This document shows positions 11,061 through 22,608 of a DNA stretch of 64,000 nt, piece after piece. Under the pieces are notes generated by a model. That model was not told the origin of the DNA and ran no database searches. It saw nothing but the letters and a program-made list of their open reading frames with translations. Each line of letters starts with the position of its first letter. The stretch's first letter is position 1. The stretch comes from Strobilurus pachycystidiatus (lineage: Eukaryota; Basidiomycota; Agaricomycetes; Agaricales; Physalacriaceae). The stretch covers positions 186,001-250,000 of the forward strand of contig JAHLMK010000014.1 of the NCBI GenBank assembly GCA_019915135.1, given 5' to 3'. Both the position numbers and the translations under genes were made by a program.

Positions 11061-12072
11061 ATGAAAGTTCTCTTTCCCGCCACTAACCGCAGGCTATGGC
11101 CGACGCTTCGTACGATGTCGGCTCCTCACCGACAGTAAGCGTCGATAACTTGCTGCATACCCCTTCTGCTTATCCACACCAGCTTTTCCACCGACGTCGG
11201 GACGCGCAGCGATGATCACCCACCACACGAGCAGCTGGGCGTCAACGAGAACCCCGCCGAAGCTTGGGACGACGTCTACAAAAACACTAGCGACACGAGC
11301 AAGTTGTCGCACAACAAAGGTTGGCTGCTGAACGAATTTCATCACGAATTCGGCGCTGCGATGCGTCCCGACGCCGGGCCAGTCACCATCGCAGATATAG
11401 GGTGCGGCGTCGGCTCGTCCCTGTTCTCCCTGCTCGCCAAGAACCAAAACCTCCGCCTCTCCCTGCTTGGGTACGACTTTGCCCCGCGTGCCATCGAGCT
11501 CCTCCAGCAGAACCCGCTCTCCCACTCTCCCCACATCCAGGCCGAACAATGGGACCTCGCGTCGGCGTCTCTTCCTCCACACCTCGAGCCACGCTCCGTC
11601 GACATTATCACCATGTTCTACACGTTCAGCTGCCTCCATCCGAACGAATGGCGCCAGGCCATCTCCAACATCCATGCCATGCTCAAGCCAGGCGGGCTCC
11701 TTCTCATTCGCGACTACGCACGGCAGGACATCTTGCGGCAGAGGCTCAGTGATGGTCAATTAGACCACAACTTCTACCGACGCGACAAGACACGCGTCTA
11801 TTTCTTCAATCTCAGTTCGCTAGTTTCCTTCCGAATGGCTTTCGTTCTCTGACTCGATCGTCGTAGATGACTTATCGCTTCTATTCACGGGTCGGCCTGC
11901 GCGTCCCAGGCCTTTGGATACAGAGACCACACCTCATCCCAGTCTCCCTATTACTGGCGTCAAACATCCACTTTTCGTGGTCAAGCAGCTCGATATCAAA
12001 CGAATTCGCAACGATGGCCGGGAGTCACTGCAGTACAGGAACTGGGTGCAGGCTAGGTTTGCCAAACGTTGA
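11061..12072 (+). CDS. METTL2/6/8-type methyltransferase (tRNA m3C type)
   Basis: Exons 11061-11134, 11183-11814 and 11867-12072 join in frame to 303 residues. The SAM-binding motif I reads ADIGCGVGSSLFSLL; later motifs are YDFAPRAIELLQQNPL, SVDIITMFYTFSCLHPNEW, MLKPGGLLLIRDYA, HNFYRRDKTRVYFF and the C-terminal WVQARFAKR. This is the pattern of the METTL2/6/8 and Trm140/141 family, which makes 3-methylcytidine at position 32 of tRNA-Ser and tRNA-Thr. The start was chosen because MKVLFPATNRRLWPTLRT aligns with the paralogue at 16261-17342; it is Arg-rich and could be a mitochondrial presequence. Compared with the paralogue, the usual FRDYG...AQLRFK is changed to IRDYA...RQRLSD. The second intron uses the weak donor GTTCGC. 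Confidence 0.82.
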
Positions 12073-12488
12073 CCATCGCCGGTGCATTTCCTGTTACGCC
12101 AAGCACAAGATTGCGCTATAATACAGCGTTGAATGTCGAAGCGCTTGACGTAGAATTTGGCGTCAAGGCCAGCACGGAATAGGTCTCTGAGTGCTAGTCA
12201 GAAGATTTCCAGACCGTGTCATGCACGTTGGAACCCAGGCACCCTATCTCTCCGGTAGAGCCAGTTTTTCTGTAGTTCCTCATGAATTGAAGTCCTTCAC
12301 GATTGAAGCACGTCAGATGTAATGTCCCGCGGTCAAAAATGAAAGCATCAAGCTTAGCAGGGCGACAAGCTGTTTGAATGGCAAAGAAGTTCTCATAACC
12401 ATAAACCCTACATAAAACCCGTATGGATGACAGCTCCTTACTCAACGCTGAAAGATCAGGGTATAAAAAGACGGATACTGCGTACTAC
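12073..12488. other. Intergenic region
   Basis: Lies between two convergent genes. An 83-codon minus-strand frame (12194-12445) is open but has no family resemblance. Confidence 0.5.
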
Positions 12489-13154
12489 TTACGCCTTCGC
12501 TGAAGATATCGCCACAGAAGTCTTCACCCACTTCGGGTTCAACAGCTCCTCCACGGTGAACGCAGCAAACCCAGCCCTCGCCAAGAACACCCCCGTCTTC
12601 CCGTCCCCAATATACCCCGCCACCACCTTCTTATTCTCTCCGTCATTTAGTCCTGGCACACGCACGATGGTCCAGTCAATGTCGTCCGCCTCCGTGATGA
12701 CCTTGCCCATCGCCACCAGGTCCTTGTACGCGTTGTTGAAGAACAGCCGCACGACGGTGACGAGGAGGAAGAACGGGATGCTCCACTTGTCGTGTCCGTC
12801 CACGATGGACGCCGTCCCGAGCGCGATGAGCCGCTTGACGTGGTGTTCGCGCATCAGCGGGAGGAGGAGCTCGTAGAAGCGCGTCAAGGGCAGGTCTGCC
12901 GGGTGGGGAGAGTTGCTGGGCGGCCCGAGGGCGGTGAGGACGGCATCAACGCCCGGCAGCGCCGCAGAGATCTTGGCGGATTCGTGTAGCTCGCCTTGAA
13001 CGACCGTCACAGACGCGTGGGCGGATATGTCCTCTGGTATTTTGGCGGGGCTGCGCGCGTACACGATGATGGTGCTGTCGGGAATGACCTTTAGAGCCTC
13101 TCGTATCAGGAGAGCGCCAGCGGGCCCGGTTCCGCCCAGTATGAGGAGGCGCAT
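12489..13154 (-). CDS. NAD(P)-binding atypical short-chain reductase
   Basis: Intronless, 221 residues. The N-terminal MRLLILGGTGPAGALLIRE gives a Rossmann glycine motif (GGTGPAG) followed by a strand (IIVYARSPAKIP) typical of NADP-preferring atypical SDRs of the NAD(P)H-binding type (PF13460). Further support comes from GVDAVLTALGPP, HHVKRLIALGTAS and the C-terminal DDIDWTIVRVPGLNDG, which is the usual end of this fold. No YxxxK catalytic pair is evident, as is common in this group. The substrate is unknown. It ends complete. Confidence 0.85.
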   Translation of the reverse strand: MRLLILGGTGPAGALLIREALKVIPDSTIIVYARSPAKIPEDISAHASVTVVQGELHESAKISAALPGVDAVLTALGPPSNSPHPADLPLTRFYELLLPLMREHHVKRLIALGTASIVDGHDKWSIPFFLLVTVVRLFFNNAYKDLVAMGKVITEADDIDWTIVRVPGLNDGENKKVVAGYIGDGKTGVFLARAGFAAFTVEELLNPKWVKTSVAISSAKA

Positions 13155-13898
13155 TTCGTTCTAGCACGCTATAATAGACCAAGTAGTAGCACTCTGATCA
13201 TCTGTCTTTATATGTTCGCATTATGATCGCCGTGGACAAATCACCTCTTACTCAGATCCGGAGGGCGTCCGAGCTCTTTCGCAGAGGGTTGGGAGCACAT
13301 TTATAATCATGTCCCGAGCGCCAAAAGGAGTGTTGACGCGAGTCTGAGCCCGAGCCCTCAATATGGAATCGACTCGGCTAGATTCCGACGATTCGTTACT
13401 ACATAAGGATTGGCTGGTGAGCTAGTTCTCAGGAGTTGAGTGGGTATGTATTCGTCTCATTATGTATCCTTTGCATCTTGAGTCAACGTACCTCGATGTG
13501 CCTATCCAACTGTATGTCCATGTGGCGTCACTACAAGTTGACACCGTGGCGCCAGTCATTTGGAAGATCAGACCCATCAGGATGCGCCCGAGACAGCCCT
13601 TAAATGAGGCGACATCAGTGCATGGCGGCCAAAGAAACATATCCATATCGTCTCTCTGTTCATGTACAACATCATGATCACTTCCAAGTCAGTGTGCTCA
13701 AGAGGCGATTTCGTAAAGTCGAGTGTCAACCCTGGTGATACATAGGATGCTATACAATGTCAACCCTAGTGATACACATCTGTAGTAATACTTACCATCT
13801 GCGCTCGTCCGATATGTGAGCCCCATTCACCCCAGATTCACCCTCACCAACACAGAATCAGGCAAGGAAGGAACGGTTGACAAGGCATGCCTCGAGAC
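13155..13898. other. Intergenic region with a short local repeat
   Basis: No convincing gene. A short direct repeat built on GTCAACCC(T)(A/G)GTGATACA occurs at about 13725-13775. Short open frames here lack protein character. Confidence 0.4.
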
Positions 13899-14974
13899 TC
13901 AGCAGTCTGATAGCATAGCTCGCAACTGTAGAGTGCTATCCAGTTGCCGCAAGATCTCTACAGCTTCCGACGCCATGCTGGCATCAAAGTGCACCTCCAA
14001 CTCAGCGGGACTGTTTGCCCTCGTGCGCAAGTTCCCGATCCACCATTGCAGCCAGCCGGATCGTATGCTGGGAATACAGATAGACAGACGTCGAAGGTAG
14101 CGCATAGGAAAGATTGGCATCTCCATGGCCAGTCTACTCTGAACTATCAAAAAATCAGCATCGCGCGAAACCTAACAGAGAACGAAAACGAACCGGCCGG
14201 GTGCGAAATGTCGCCCACTGGATTCCCCATCGTCAAGGACTCCAACTCCGGGAGGTGATCAACGATGTAGGCGATGGCCGGCAGCTCGTTGATAAAGTAC
14301 GACAGGATCTTCAACGTCCGCAGACCCCTCAGCCACCCAGTCTCCAGGTCGTCGAACATGGACAGACCAATCGCCGAGGATATCATCCCTGCGGTGAGCG
14401 ACAGCTCTGTGAGTTGCGCTGGAGCGGATACGGTATGCACAAAGCCAGGAAACGCAGAAGTCATCGCGTGCACCTCGAGCAACCGCAGAGCGGTTATGGC
14501 ATGAAAAGATGCGATGAGCTCGAACATGACCGTGGGGGATTCGAGGAATGCCATGTTGAGCGTAAGCGTCTTGACGCGCGGGGAGGATATAATGTCCAGC
14601 AAAGCGGAAGACGGCGCGAGCTTCACGATGTCAGTTATCTCGATGGACGCGACGTTGCGTAAAGCCTCGAACACGCGTGAGAATGCGGGGTCGTCGTGGA
14701 GGTATGCGCGCTTGCAGCCAAGTGAAGGTATCTCCGCGGGCAGGAGGCGAAGGACGCGTACGAATGGGAGCAGATGCGGGGAGGTCTCGAGGAAGGGGAG
14801 GAAGCTGGACGGCGGAGAGCTTAACGGCGAGAACATGATCTCGTGGAACAGGTGGTTCTGGGCGCGCAGACGCAGGCAGCGTGCCGCCACACTCGTCGAC
14901 AGCAGCGACGCCCTGTCGTCTTCCAGCCAATCGACGATCTCGTCAAACAGTTCTTGGGGGAGTGTCGTCGCCAT
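13899..14974 (-). CDS. F-box/LRR-like protein
   Basis: The first exon starts with MATTLPQELFDEIVDWLEDD, an F-box-like N-terminus, and continues through Leu-rich segments (FVRVLRLLPAEIPSL; VKTLTLNMAFL; ITALRLLEVHAM; LTELSLTAGM; LRTLKILSYF; LESLTMGNP) typical of the agaricomycete F-box/LRR-like families. A donor near 14203 (GTTCGT) joins to a second exon beginning near LAMEMPIFPMRYLRRLSI, ending MLSDC and a stop at 13899-13901. Such proteins are thought to be substrate adaptors of SCF ubiquitin ligases; no partner can be deduced here. The splice junction is approximate. Confidence 0.75.
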
Positions 14975-16260
14975 GATGGGGCAGTTATTTAGCTTGATGC
15001 CCAGGGCCTGAGATCCAAGAAAATGTTGTACTTATAGTAAGCCATTTCCGGGGAGGGCAAGTCCCTGGAGCCGCCACTGTTCATTTGGTCCGAGGGAAAG
15101 CGCACAAGAGCCATGGAGGCGGGGATCAGGCGGGTCTTGATCGCCGGTCTATTTACCGGCAAATCCCCGTTTCCCACGTTCGCGTTCGTCCCTCCTCCGT
15201 CAGTTGTCCTCGCCTAGAGTTTACGTCTCCAATCTCCAGAATCTTCTGCTCTTAGATTGACTTCAGTGTCCTACAGGCCGCCTGGCTCACAACTGCCTCT
15301 GGCTTTGATTCTCAATTTGAGATCAGTGCTGCATCGTGACCTCCCTCAAGGCTCAACTCGATGATCCCGTCTTCCCATGGCCAATACCTTTCCTTCCACA
15401 ACCTCGGAAGACGACGCTCTTGCTCTCGGACTTGTCGTGCTTTCCTCCTCGGGATATGCAGGAATTCATCGAGATCATTAGTCAGGGTCGTCGGTATCTC
15501 AAAGAGACTCAATGGCCTTCGTCGTGCAAAGCTTGGGGAAGGCTACCATTTTGGGATCGCATCTTCATGCGTAAGGCTTCGGATTTGCACTTACTCAAGA
15601 GAAGCGCCTCTGGTCTTGGAGAACTCTCCCACCTGCGAGGTACGCGCCCACGATGATACTTACCTCACGGCGACTTGCCGACCCGACAAGTGTGCGACCC
15701 GAGGTCTTTACTGTCACTCCGGGTTGGGCATTCTCTCCTCGCTATCAACGAGGCAATGGCATCGCATCTCCGTGCGTCATCGGCTTCTTGATTTTGATAT
15801 AGATTCTCTGGCTCTCTTGAGCTCTGGTCGACCTCTCAGATATTTTTGACTCTTCCACAGCCACCGTCGTACGTCCTCCGACTCAAGTACAAGACATCGT
15901 CTTCGCGTCCGATGTCTGAATGATTGAGAGCTTTACCATAGCAGTTCAGATGGCCAATGTCAGTAGTCGACAGTACAGATTGTACAGTGTTGGTTAAATA
16001 TCTTATAACTGAAGTGGATGCTTGCAATGCCAGTACTGCCACTGTCTCGACCACAGAGTCGCACGTTCTTGGCCCATCTGCCTTTGAGGGGATGAATTTA
16101 CTGTACTAGGCGCGAATCACGTAGTGCTAAGCGAGGTCACTGGCTCAGGTTGGAGAGGAACTAAAAAAGACAGTACATTACGACAGTCCAGATACAGAGG
16201 GCGAGAGAGATCATGCAAAAGGTTCCTCAAAACCGAATATATGGAGGGTAGACAACGATG
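14975..16260. other. Intergenic region with unassigned open frames
   Basis: About 1.3 kb. Plus-strand frames between 15336 and 15849 are open in three phases (including one starting MANTFPSTTSEDDALALG at about 15379), but none carries a recognised domain and they contradict one another. A decayed gene or a small multi-exon gene is possible; no call is made. Confidence 0.35.
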
Positions 16261-17342
16261 TCAAAGTTTCCGAAACTGCGCCTGCATCCATACCCTGTAC
16301 ATCTTCAGCTGCCTCTTGCGATTGAGGATGAGGCGTCGATCTACCGCGAGCTGCTCAGCGGTGAATAGAGGATGTCCAACGCCAGGGAACGGTAGACTGG
16401 GATGCGGCGTAGTCTCTTCGTCCGCAATGCCGCTACGAGAACCCGTGAACAGCAGTGATAATTCGTCTACAGTCACATATTGAGACCAATTACGAAGAAC
16501 GGAGAGAGACATCTGAACGCACCCTGATCAAAGAAATAAACACGCGTCTTGTCGCCGCGTATGTAGAAGTTGTCATCCAGCAGCCGACCCGCTTTGAACC
16601 TGAGCTGGGCGAGGTCGTGTCGCCCATAGTCGCGAAACAGGACGAGCCCACCGGGTTTGAGCATGGCGTGGACGTTTGAGATGGCCTGGCGCCATTCGTC
16701 TGGATGCAGCGCGCTAAGTGTGAAGACCATGATAACAATGTCGACCGACGCGGCCGCGAGTCCTGGAGGGAGCGTGGACGAGGATAGATCCCATTGTGCT
16801 GCGTGCGCAGTGGGAGCGTTTTGCTGGACCAGCTTCACAGCGTGCGATGCATAGTCGAACGCGTGAACGGATAAACATGGATTCTCATTCGAGGCCAGGA
16901 GAGGAACGACCGAGTTCCCCGCGCCACAGCCTATCTCTGCGATAGTAATTGGCCCGGCGTCAGCCCGCGTAGCGGCGACGAGCTCCGGGAACTCGCTGTG
17001 CAGCCACTTTCGGTCCCGGAAAAAGCTGCTCGCGTTGTTTTTGTAGAAGTTGTCCCAGAACTCGGCGGGTGTTTCGTTGTATGCGAGTTTATCGGCGTCG
17101 GCCACAGGGGCTGCGCGTTGCTGGGAGAGGGAGGCGGAGATGAGGTCGCGTTGGTGGTTGGGCGGCGGGACGTGGTTCCAGGCACTACGCGTCCAGACGT
17201 CAGAGTCGTCTGCCAAGAGACTGGTGGATAAGCAGAACGGTCACAATGTTTAACAAGTTGCCGATGCTCACTGTCGGTGAGGAGCCGGAACCGTGTACAG
17301 ACGGCGCAGCGTCGACCACCTGGCTAAAGAAATGCCTTTCAT
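16261..17342 (-). CDS. METTL2/6/8-type methyltransferase, paralogue
   Basis: Exons 17342-17272, 17220-16523 and 16466-16261 join in frame to 324 residues; introns are 51 and 56 nt. Intron phases and the 206-nt last exon match exactly the gene at 11061-12072, showing common origin. Motifs: NETPAEFWDNFYKNN, IAEIGCGAGNSVVPLL, HAFDYASHAVKLVQQN, SVDIVIMVFTLSALHPDEW, MLKPGGLVLFRDYGRHDLA, QLRFKAGRLLDDNFYIRGD, KTRVYFFDQDELSLLFTG. This copy keeps the canonical FRDYGxxDxAQLRFK segment of tRNA m3C methyltransferases. The N-terminus MKGISLARWSTLRRLYTV looks like a mitochondrial presequence (METTL8-like), an inference only. The first ATG was chosen by alignment to its paralogue. Confidence 0.85.
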
Positions 17343-17461
17343 TGACTGTCCGGTATTCGACGATGGACGTTCATGAAGAGCATTGATATCGCGGTAAATG
17401 CGGGCCGAGCGCCGACCATCATCTGGCCGTATCACCTTGTTCCTGCTGTAGACATCCATCT

Positions 17462-20314
17462 ATGCCCACAGACATGCGAATTATCCCAGACTCCGATCCC
17501 TCAGATGGCAAGGCGCCTGCGAAGCCCTCGACGTCGGGTGCACCGGGACCGTCAGCCACTCAGCCTCAGCTTCAGGCTGAGGAACGTGGCGAGCCGAATA
17601 CAGCTTCTCACACCTGCGGCCCATCTCGCCAGGTATTTCCCGATGACTATGAGCAGCGCTTCCCGCCGGACAAGTACTGCGAAGAGACCGCGCCCAACGC
17701 AAGAGTCTGGCGTGTGTATGGTGAAGAGGCAGAGGCTTTTGATGGACCCATGGTCAGACAATACCGCGACGGCCTCGATGTGCTGCTGATTTTTGTAAGT
17801 TTGCCTCATGCTTTGATAGACCTTGTAGTTCAATGTTCATCATACAGGCTGGTCTCTTTTCGGCCGTGGTCACCTCGTTCCTCGTCCAGGCTTCCCAGAA
17901 TCTCCAAGCTGATTTCACGGAGATCTCAGCGGTCTTGCTTCACGATATCGTCCTCATCCAACTCGCCGCTGCTGATATTGCCTCGTCCCTTCCTAACATT
18001 ACTCTCCCGTCTGCCGATCCCTCTGCGATCTTCGTGCCCGATAGCATCGATGTCTGGGTGAACGGATTATGGGCTGTCAGCTTGGCACTGAGCCTCGTCG
18101 TTGCCCTGTTTGCGGTGCTCGTGAAGCAATGGCTACATCATTACATGAGCCTTGCCTCTGGCACACCAGGCCTTCGCAGCCACACCCGCCAGTTCCGGTT
18201 CATGGGCCTCGAGCGCTGGCGTGTCAGCGTGATCATTGGCCTGCTGCCTATCATCCTGCACGCGTCGCTAGGTCTCTTCCTTTCAGGCTTAGCCCTCTTC
18301 TACATTCCGCTCCGCCCCTCTCTCGCATGGACCATCGGAGCCCTCTCCGTAATTGTATGTGTACTCTACCTCGTTGGCAAAATCCTCCCGTTCTTCTTCA
18401 TTCAATGCCCATATCAAACGCCTCTCACCGAATTCATTCACTACTGTCATCGGTTCATCATTCAGTCTGCAGCATATCTGGAAGGATCCGTTGCTGCTCT
18501 GCCCAGAGTTACATTCAAGTCACTAGACCAACTGGAGGCTGAGGCTGTTGGCAGCAATTACAACAAATTGTCTGTTGATGCCCTTGATTGGCTTGTCAAC
18601 ATGTCCTCAAATCCAAGCGTCCACAGTGTTGTGATGCAGGCAATTGGAGGGCTTCCTCTTGAGTCTGAAGAATATGCAAATGAGGTTATACAGTCTGGTT
18701 TTCACTTTAATGTAGAATCAGCTGTGCATACCTTGGGGTTGTTTCCTGTGGCTGGTCATGAGAGTGCTGTTGAACGTGTTTGTCGTTCTTTGCTTTTCAT
18801 GAAGACTGTTGATGTTGTTCCTAATTGGCTCTGGGTGGAAGGCTCTGACATCCAAGTTTTGCATTTGCATGCCATTCTTCTGTCATTAGGCTTCGGGACA
18901 ATGCAGAGTAATGTACAGCAGTTCATTTGTGATCATCACAATGAAGCACTTCATTCACTTGTTTGGATGAAAATATTTCAAAGAGCTCTTTATGAGTTAT
19001 TTCACAGAAATACTAGCTCATATTCATCAGCCATCACAGAGACTTTTGCTAAATTTCTACTTTCATGGATGTGGAAACATAAGCCATCACGTGAGAAGCA
19101 TTCAAATCAATCACAAATGAAAGGGCTGCCTCTCAGGTTAGAATTGCAAAAAGCACTTGCTTTTCATTTCCCTTCTTTCCTAGCTGAAAATCTCATAAGG
19201 CCTTTCTCATTAAGGGCACAACAGTGTCCTTTTTTGTTATTCTCTCATGTCTCTCTTGCAATTGGCCAAATTGCACTTGATCAAATTCCCATAATCACTT
19301 CAACTTCAACATCAGTCTCAGAAACTCCCCAATCATTAGTAAAAAATCAGTTTTCCAAACCCTGGGATCTTCTTCTACAAGTATTGAAGCATATCCTCCA
19401 TGACATACTTCCAGCCTGTACAATACCTCCAATTTCAGAGTGACACTCTTCAGAGGCTTCACCAAACAGTTCAGACTTAATTTTGTTAAAAGACATCAGT
19501 AAATTTATTCTAAAATTTATTGATGCACCATATTTCTGTGATTATAAATCAACAGATGCTCAATCTGTGATTTTACATCAACATTGTCTTCGAATAACCT
19601 TTGAAATATATCAGTGGTTCTTTCAACATAACGATAAAGCTCAATTTAAATTTTTTTCCTTTGATCGCATCCTGCAGGCAGCACAGAATATATCATTGTC
19701 ACAGTCTGCTCCAGTTATGTCTCATCTTGGAATGATGCTTACTGAGGCTCTTGCACAAGGCCGGGAGGAAGCATATCAGACATTTATTGCAGAAGGATTA
19801 TTGAATATCTTTTCATATGAGACATCACATAATTATGGCTTAATACCAGTGTCACGTGGGCTTGTCAAGGCATGTGTCCATGGTCTATCAAAACTTCAAG
19901 ATACTATCCAGCAGGATGTTATTGAGCACCTTCATCAATATCCAAATCTACCCATTGTTCTTTATTGCCTTGTTGAATATTGACTTCCTAATAATCTTGA
20001 GATATTGGAAGAGTTTTTTTAGCCTTAGTCCAGCCCATGGGGCCTGGACTGAATGTTATGATTATCTGGAAAATACACTTAACTGGGTACAACATAGGCG
20101 CTGGAAGACACTTGGCCACTATCCATGGCCAACCACAACATTGCAATGGCACAATTCATGGTCAATCATCACACTGCAACTCTCTGAGTCAAGCAAACTC
20201 ATAGATGATGATCCACTGCTAAATGTGTTCATAAAGCACATCTCATGGTCTCCTACTAGGCATATGATGTTTGTAGCAGACTTGGAACTGTTACTATCTC
20301 TGATTAGAAATTGA
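17462..20314 (+). pseudogene. DUF6535 membrane protein gene, decayed 3' half
   Basis: Exon 1 (17462-17794) ends GLDVLLIF and joins at 17848 to AGLFSAVVTSFLVQASQNL, the DUF6535 signature, followed by membrane segments VNGLWAVSLALSLVVALFAV, SVIIGLLPIILHASLGLFL and TIGALSVIVCVLYLVG. The frame continues through a helical C-terminal region but meets TGA at 19441-19443, with the same frame open on both sides, another TGA at 19981-19983, and a run of seven T at 20014-20020 where removing one T restores the frame into SLSPAHGAWTECYDYLENTL and on to LLSLIRN (stop 20312-20314). From about 18540 onward the sequence is AT-richer and nearly free of CpG, unlike exon 1. Three separate lesions argue for a pseudogene rather than sequencing error. 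Confidence 0.8.
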
Positions 20315-21083
20315 AGAAGTGTCAAGTACTAGTCAATCTTTGTACCACCAAGGTGCTGGATCAGTCATGGTGGTAGTATACTGTATCATGTATTTTTGGT
20401 TGAAATATCTTTAGGACAAACTGAAGTTGCGTCCGACATGTTGTTCATGATGGCAGAAGACAAACTGTAAGGTGTACCATGTACGTTGCACGTAAAATAT
20501 TTGAGCACAGAATGGATCCGGAGTCGCGTCCGAGACGTTGTTTGATGAGTTGTACATGCGGACTCAATCTACTAACCTAGGACAGACCTTGCGGGATGAT
20601 TCACTCTCATCTGACAAATGCGTAGTCTAGTTTTGATCGCGCTACCGATACCGGTAGTCGCTATTCGGCTGATGCCGAAGCATGTGACCCAATGTCCACT
20701 GCCCGTGTTGCTCAATTTCATCGGTTTCCTTCGCGTTGAGGACTGTAATAGCACTTCTATGGCTACTGGCATTTCTTGAATATGCATATGTGACGGCGGT
20801 GCGTCTTCTGTTAAGTTGCTGGCACCAAAAAGGTTGGGATACGGAATGGGAGGATCAATGGCTGTTGCTTGACATTTTTTGGTGCTTTTGCGGTTATCTA
20901 GCCGCAGGGATGTAAGGTTCAACCAATTTTATTGAATGAGACGGAGAGACTATGCGACCAAAGGACACAGTAGTTTGATATGAGTTATGTAGCAGGAGGC
21001 AAGAGGCGACGGATTCGGTTGGAAGGGTCGGATTTCCTTTTTCGTATTACCCAATTAGGATGAATGCCGAGTACCGGTATCGG
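20315..21083. other. Intergenic, repeat-derived sequence
   Basis: No gene seen. A motif GTTGCGTCCGACATGTTG / GTCGCGTCCGAGACGTTG recurs at about 20428 and 20530. The palindromic motif CTACCGATACCGGTAG occurs at 20642 and related TACCGGTATCGGTAG at 21072. Confidence 0.4.
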
Positions 21084-21604
21084 TAGTGTTGCCGGGGTTC
21101 GGCTCGGAACTGTCAAACCAAAAGACCGAACCGCAAATAACCAAACAGAACCAGACCGATGAGACTGGGTTCAAACCCGGTTTGAAGTTGCATTTTTTCA
21201 TTCTCGTTAGGGGATGTCGGTGCCACTCTGCTGCCAATACTCAAGCTTAAGGTGCCTCTATTGATCAATATCTTTGAATAAACAGGCATAGGAGATCTGG
21301 AATCGGGTGGTTTTCCAATACTGCTTTGCGTCGCGCTTTGCCGAGCTGTGCCGGGCTTCCCGGATCGACATGGCCGTCACTGGTATATTGTCGCTATCGT
21401 ACTGTTCCTCTCTTGTAAAGAGCCCCAAAAGCACCTAGGAGAATGTATTTCAGTGAACAGCAATGTATTAGAATGCTACCAAGGCCATAGACATATAATA
21501 TATATTCTCGCATTAAACCTGGTCTGAACCTGGTTTGAACCCACAGTTTGCCAAACCCAGCAAAACCAGACCAAACCGGACCTGACCAAACCACGGCAAC
21601 ACTA
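21084..21604. mobile_element. TIR element with GGTTTGAACC-type palindromes
   Basis: 521 bp bounded by inverted ends TAGTGTTGCCG(G/T)GGTT(C/T)GG. The TAGTGTTGCC terminus resembles hAT-type ends. No clean 8-bp duplication was found; the flanks are themselves repetitive (TATCGGTAG on both sides). Internal palindromes of the type GGGTTCAAACCCGGTTTGAA occur near both ends. No transposase is encoded. Confidence 0.5.
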
Positions 21605-21642
21605 GACCGTATCGGTAGCGCGAATGAAATCAGACTACTATA

Positions 21643-22287
21643 CTATCGATCAACCAGAAGTGTCAATCTGGACAGAAGTGTCAATCCACCGATATAACAA
21701 TTTCTCTAGCCCTCATTTCGCACCTGTTCCCTCTGAGGATTTGCACTACAATGCTTTGGTGTGCTAACCATGAGGCCGTCAGCTTAAATTTAGATTACAC
21801 GCCCCCGAAGATATTGAGGAATTTCGTTGATGGTGCGAAGTGTCAATTCTGCATTGACACTACTATTAACCAGCCTGGCACGTCATACTCAGTGGTCCGT
21901 TCGGTATGAGACGCTCACACATTGGCTTTGGCATCAATTTGGTCCATTTGAACTACTAAGCAGATTTTTAGAGCATGGGTCAAGAGAGCGAGAGAGCGTC
22001 CGCTGTTGAGCCGTGACAGCCAATTATTCAAACTCCGATCTGTCTGCGAAAGTTGGCGGAGTCACAGCTCGTCACGATTGACACTTCCTGCCAGAATTGA
22101 GGTCCTTATCGGCATCGTCTGGCATCGCGCACACAAGCTCGCAAAAATTGGTTTTTTGATTCAGTCCATACATCGGGTCGATACTAAGCATTCCTGAAAT
22201 TTTCACCGCTGTACATGAAAAATTGAGTAAATACGACAGAAGTGTCAATTGGTTGCTATTTGATTGACACTTCCGGTTGATCGATAG
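21643..22287. mobile_element. Tc1/mariner-like MITE, TA-flanked
   Basis: 645 bp with terminal inverted repeats of about 26 bp, CTATCGATCAACC(A/G)GAAG followed by TGTCAAT, differing at one position. It is flanked by TA on both sides (21641-21642 and 22288-22289), the target duplication of Tc1/mariner elements. The motif GAAGTGTCAAT recurs near the ends and inside in both orientations (near 21657, 21672, 21837, 22075, 22234, 22263), which could be transposase-binding sites. No transposase reading frame is present, so it would be non-autonomous. Confidence 0.8.
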
Positions 22288-22608
22288 TAAACGAAACTTG
22301 TTGCGGCTTTATAGTAGGCTGACTAAGGGAGACTAACAAATGCGGCAAATGCAGATTTTCAATCGTCGGGCTATGCTTCTTGAATTGGAAGGTTGTCGAG
22401 TCTCCCTGCGGCGACATTCAACGGCGCAAGAGAGTAGCAAGTGTCATCATAACAAATCGAATAAAGTTGTAAGGCAAGTGGTACAACTAACCGGGCGCGA
22501 GTAATAATTATATATGGGTGGGGGTAGTAGTACATCTGCTGACCGTGATACAAAACAAGTGGAGAGAAAACGATAGGGCCCAAAGAGAAGATAGAGTGAA
22601 ATCTAAGT
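22288..22608. other. Intergenic region downstream of histone H2A
   Basis: No gene seen; it holds the 3' flank of the minus-strand H2A gene. Confidence 0.5.

Noticed and set aside
12194..12445. 83-codon minus-strand frame
   Set aside because: No family resemblance and it lies between two convergent genes; likely chance.
9689..13154. GNATs, methyltransferase and reductase as a biosynthetic cluster
   Set aside because: No core synthase, mixed strands, and the methyltransferase is of the tRNA type.
15336..15849. Three overlapping plus-strand frames as a gene
   Set aside because: They compete with each other and none shows a domain or a consistent splice model.
19441..19443. In-frame TGA in the DUF6535 gene as programmed readthrough or selenocysteine
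   Set aside because: Fungi of this group lack selenocysteine insertion, and a second TGA and a frameshift follow, so decay is simpler.
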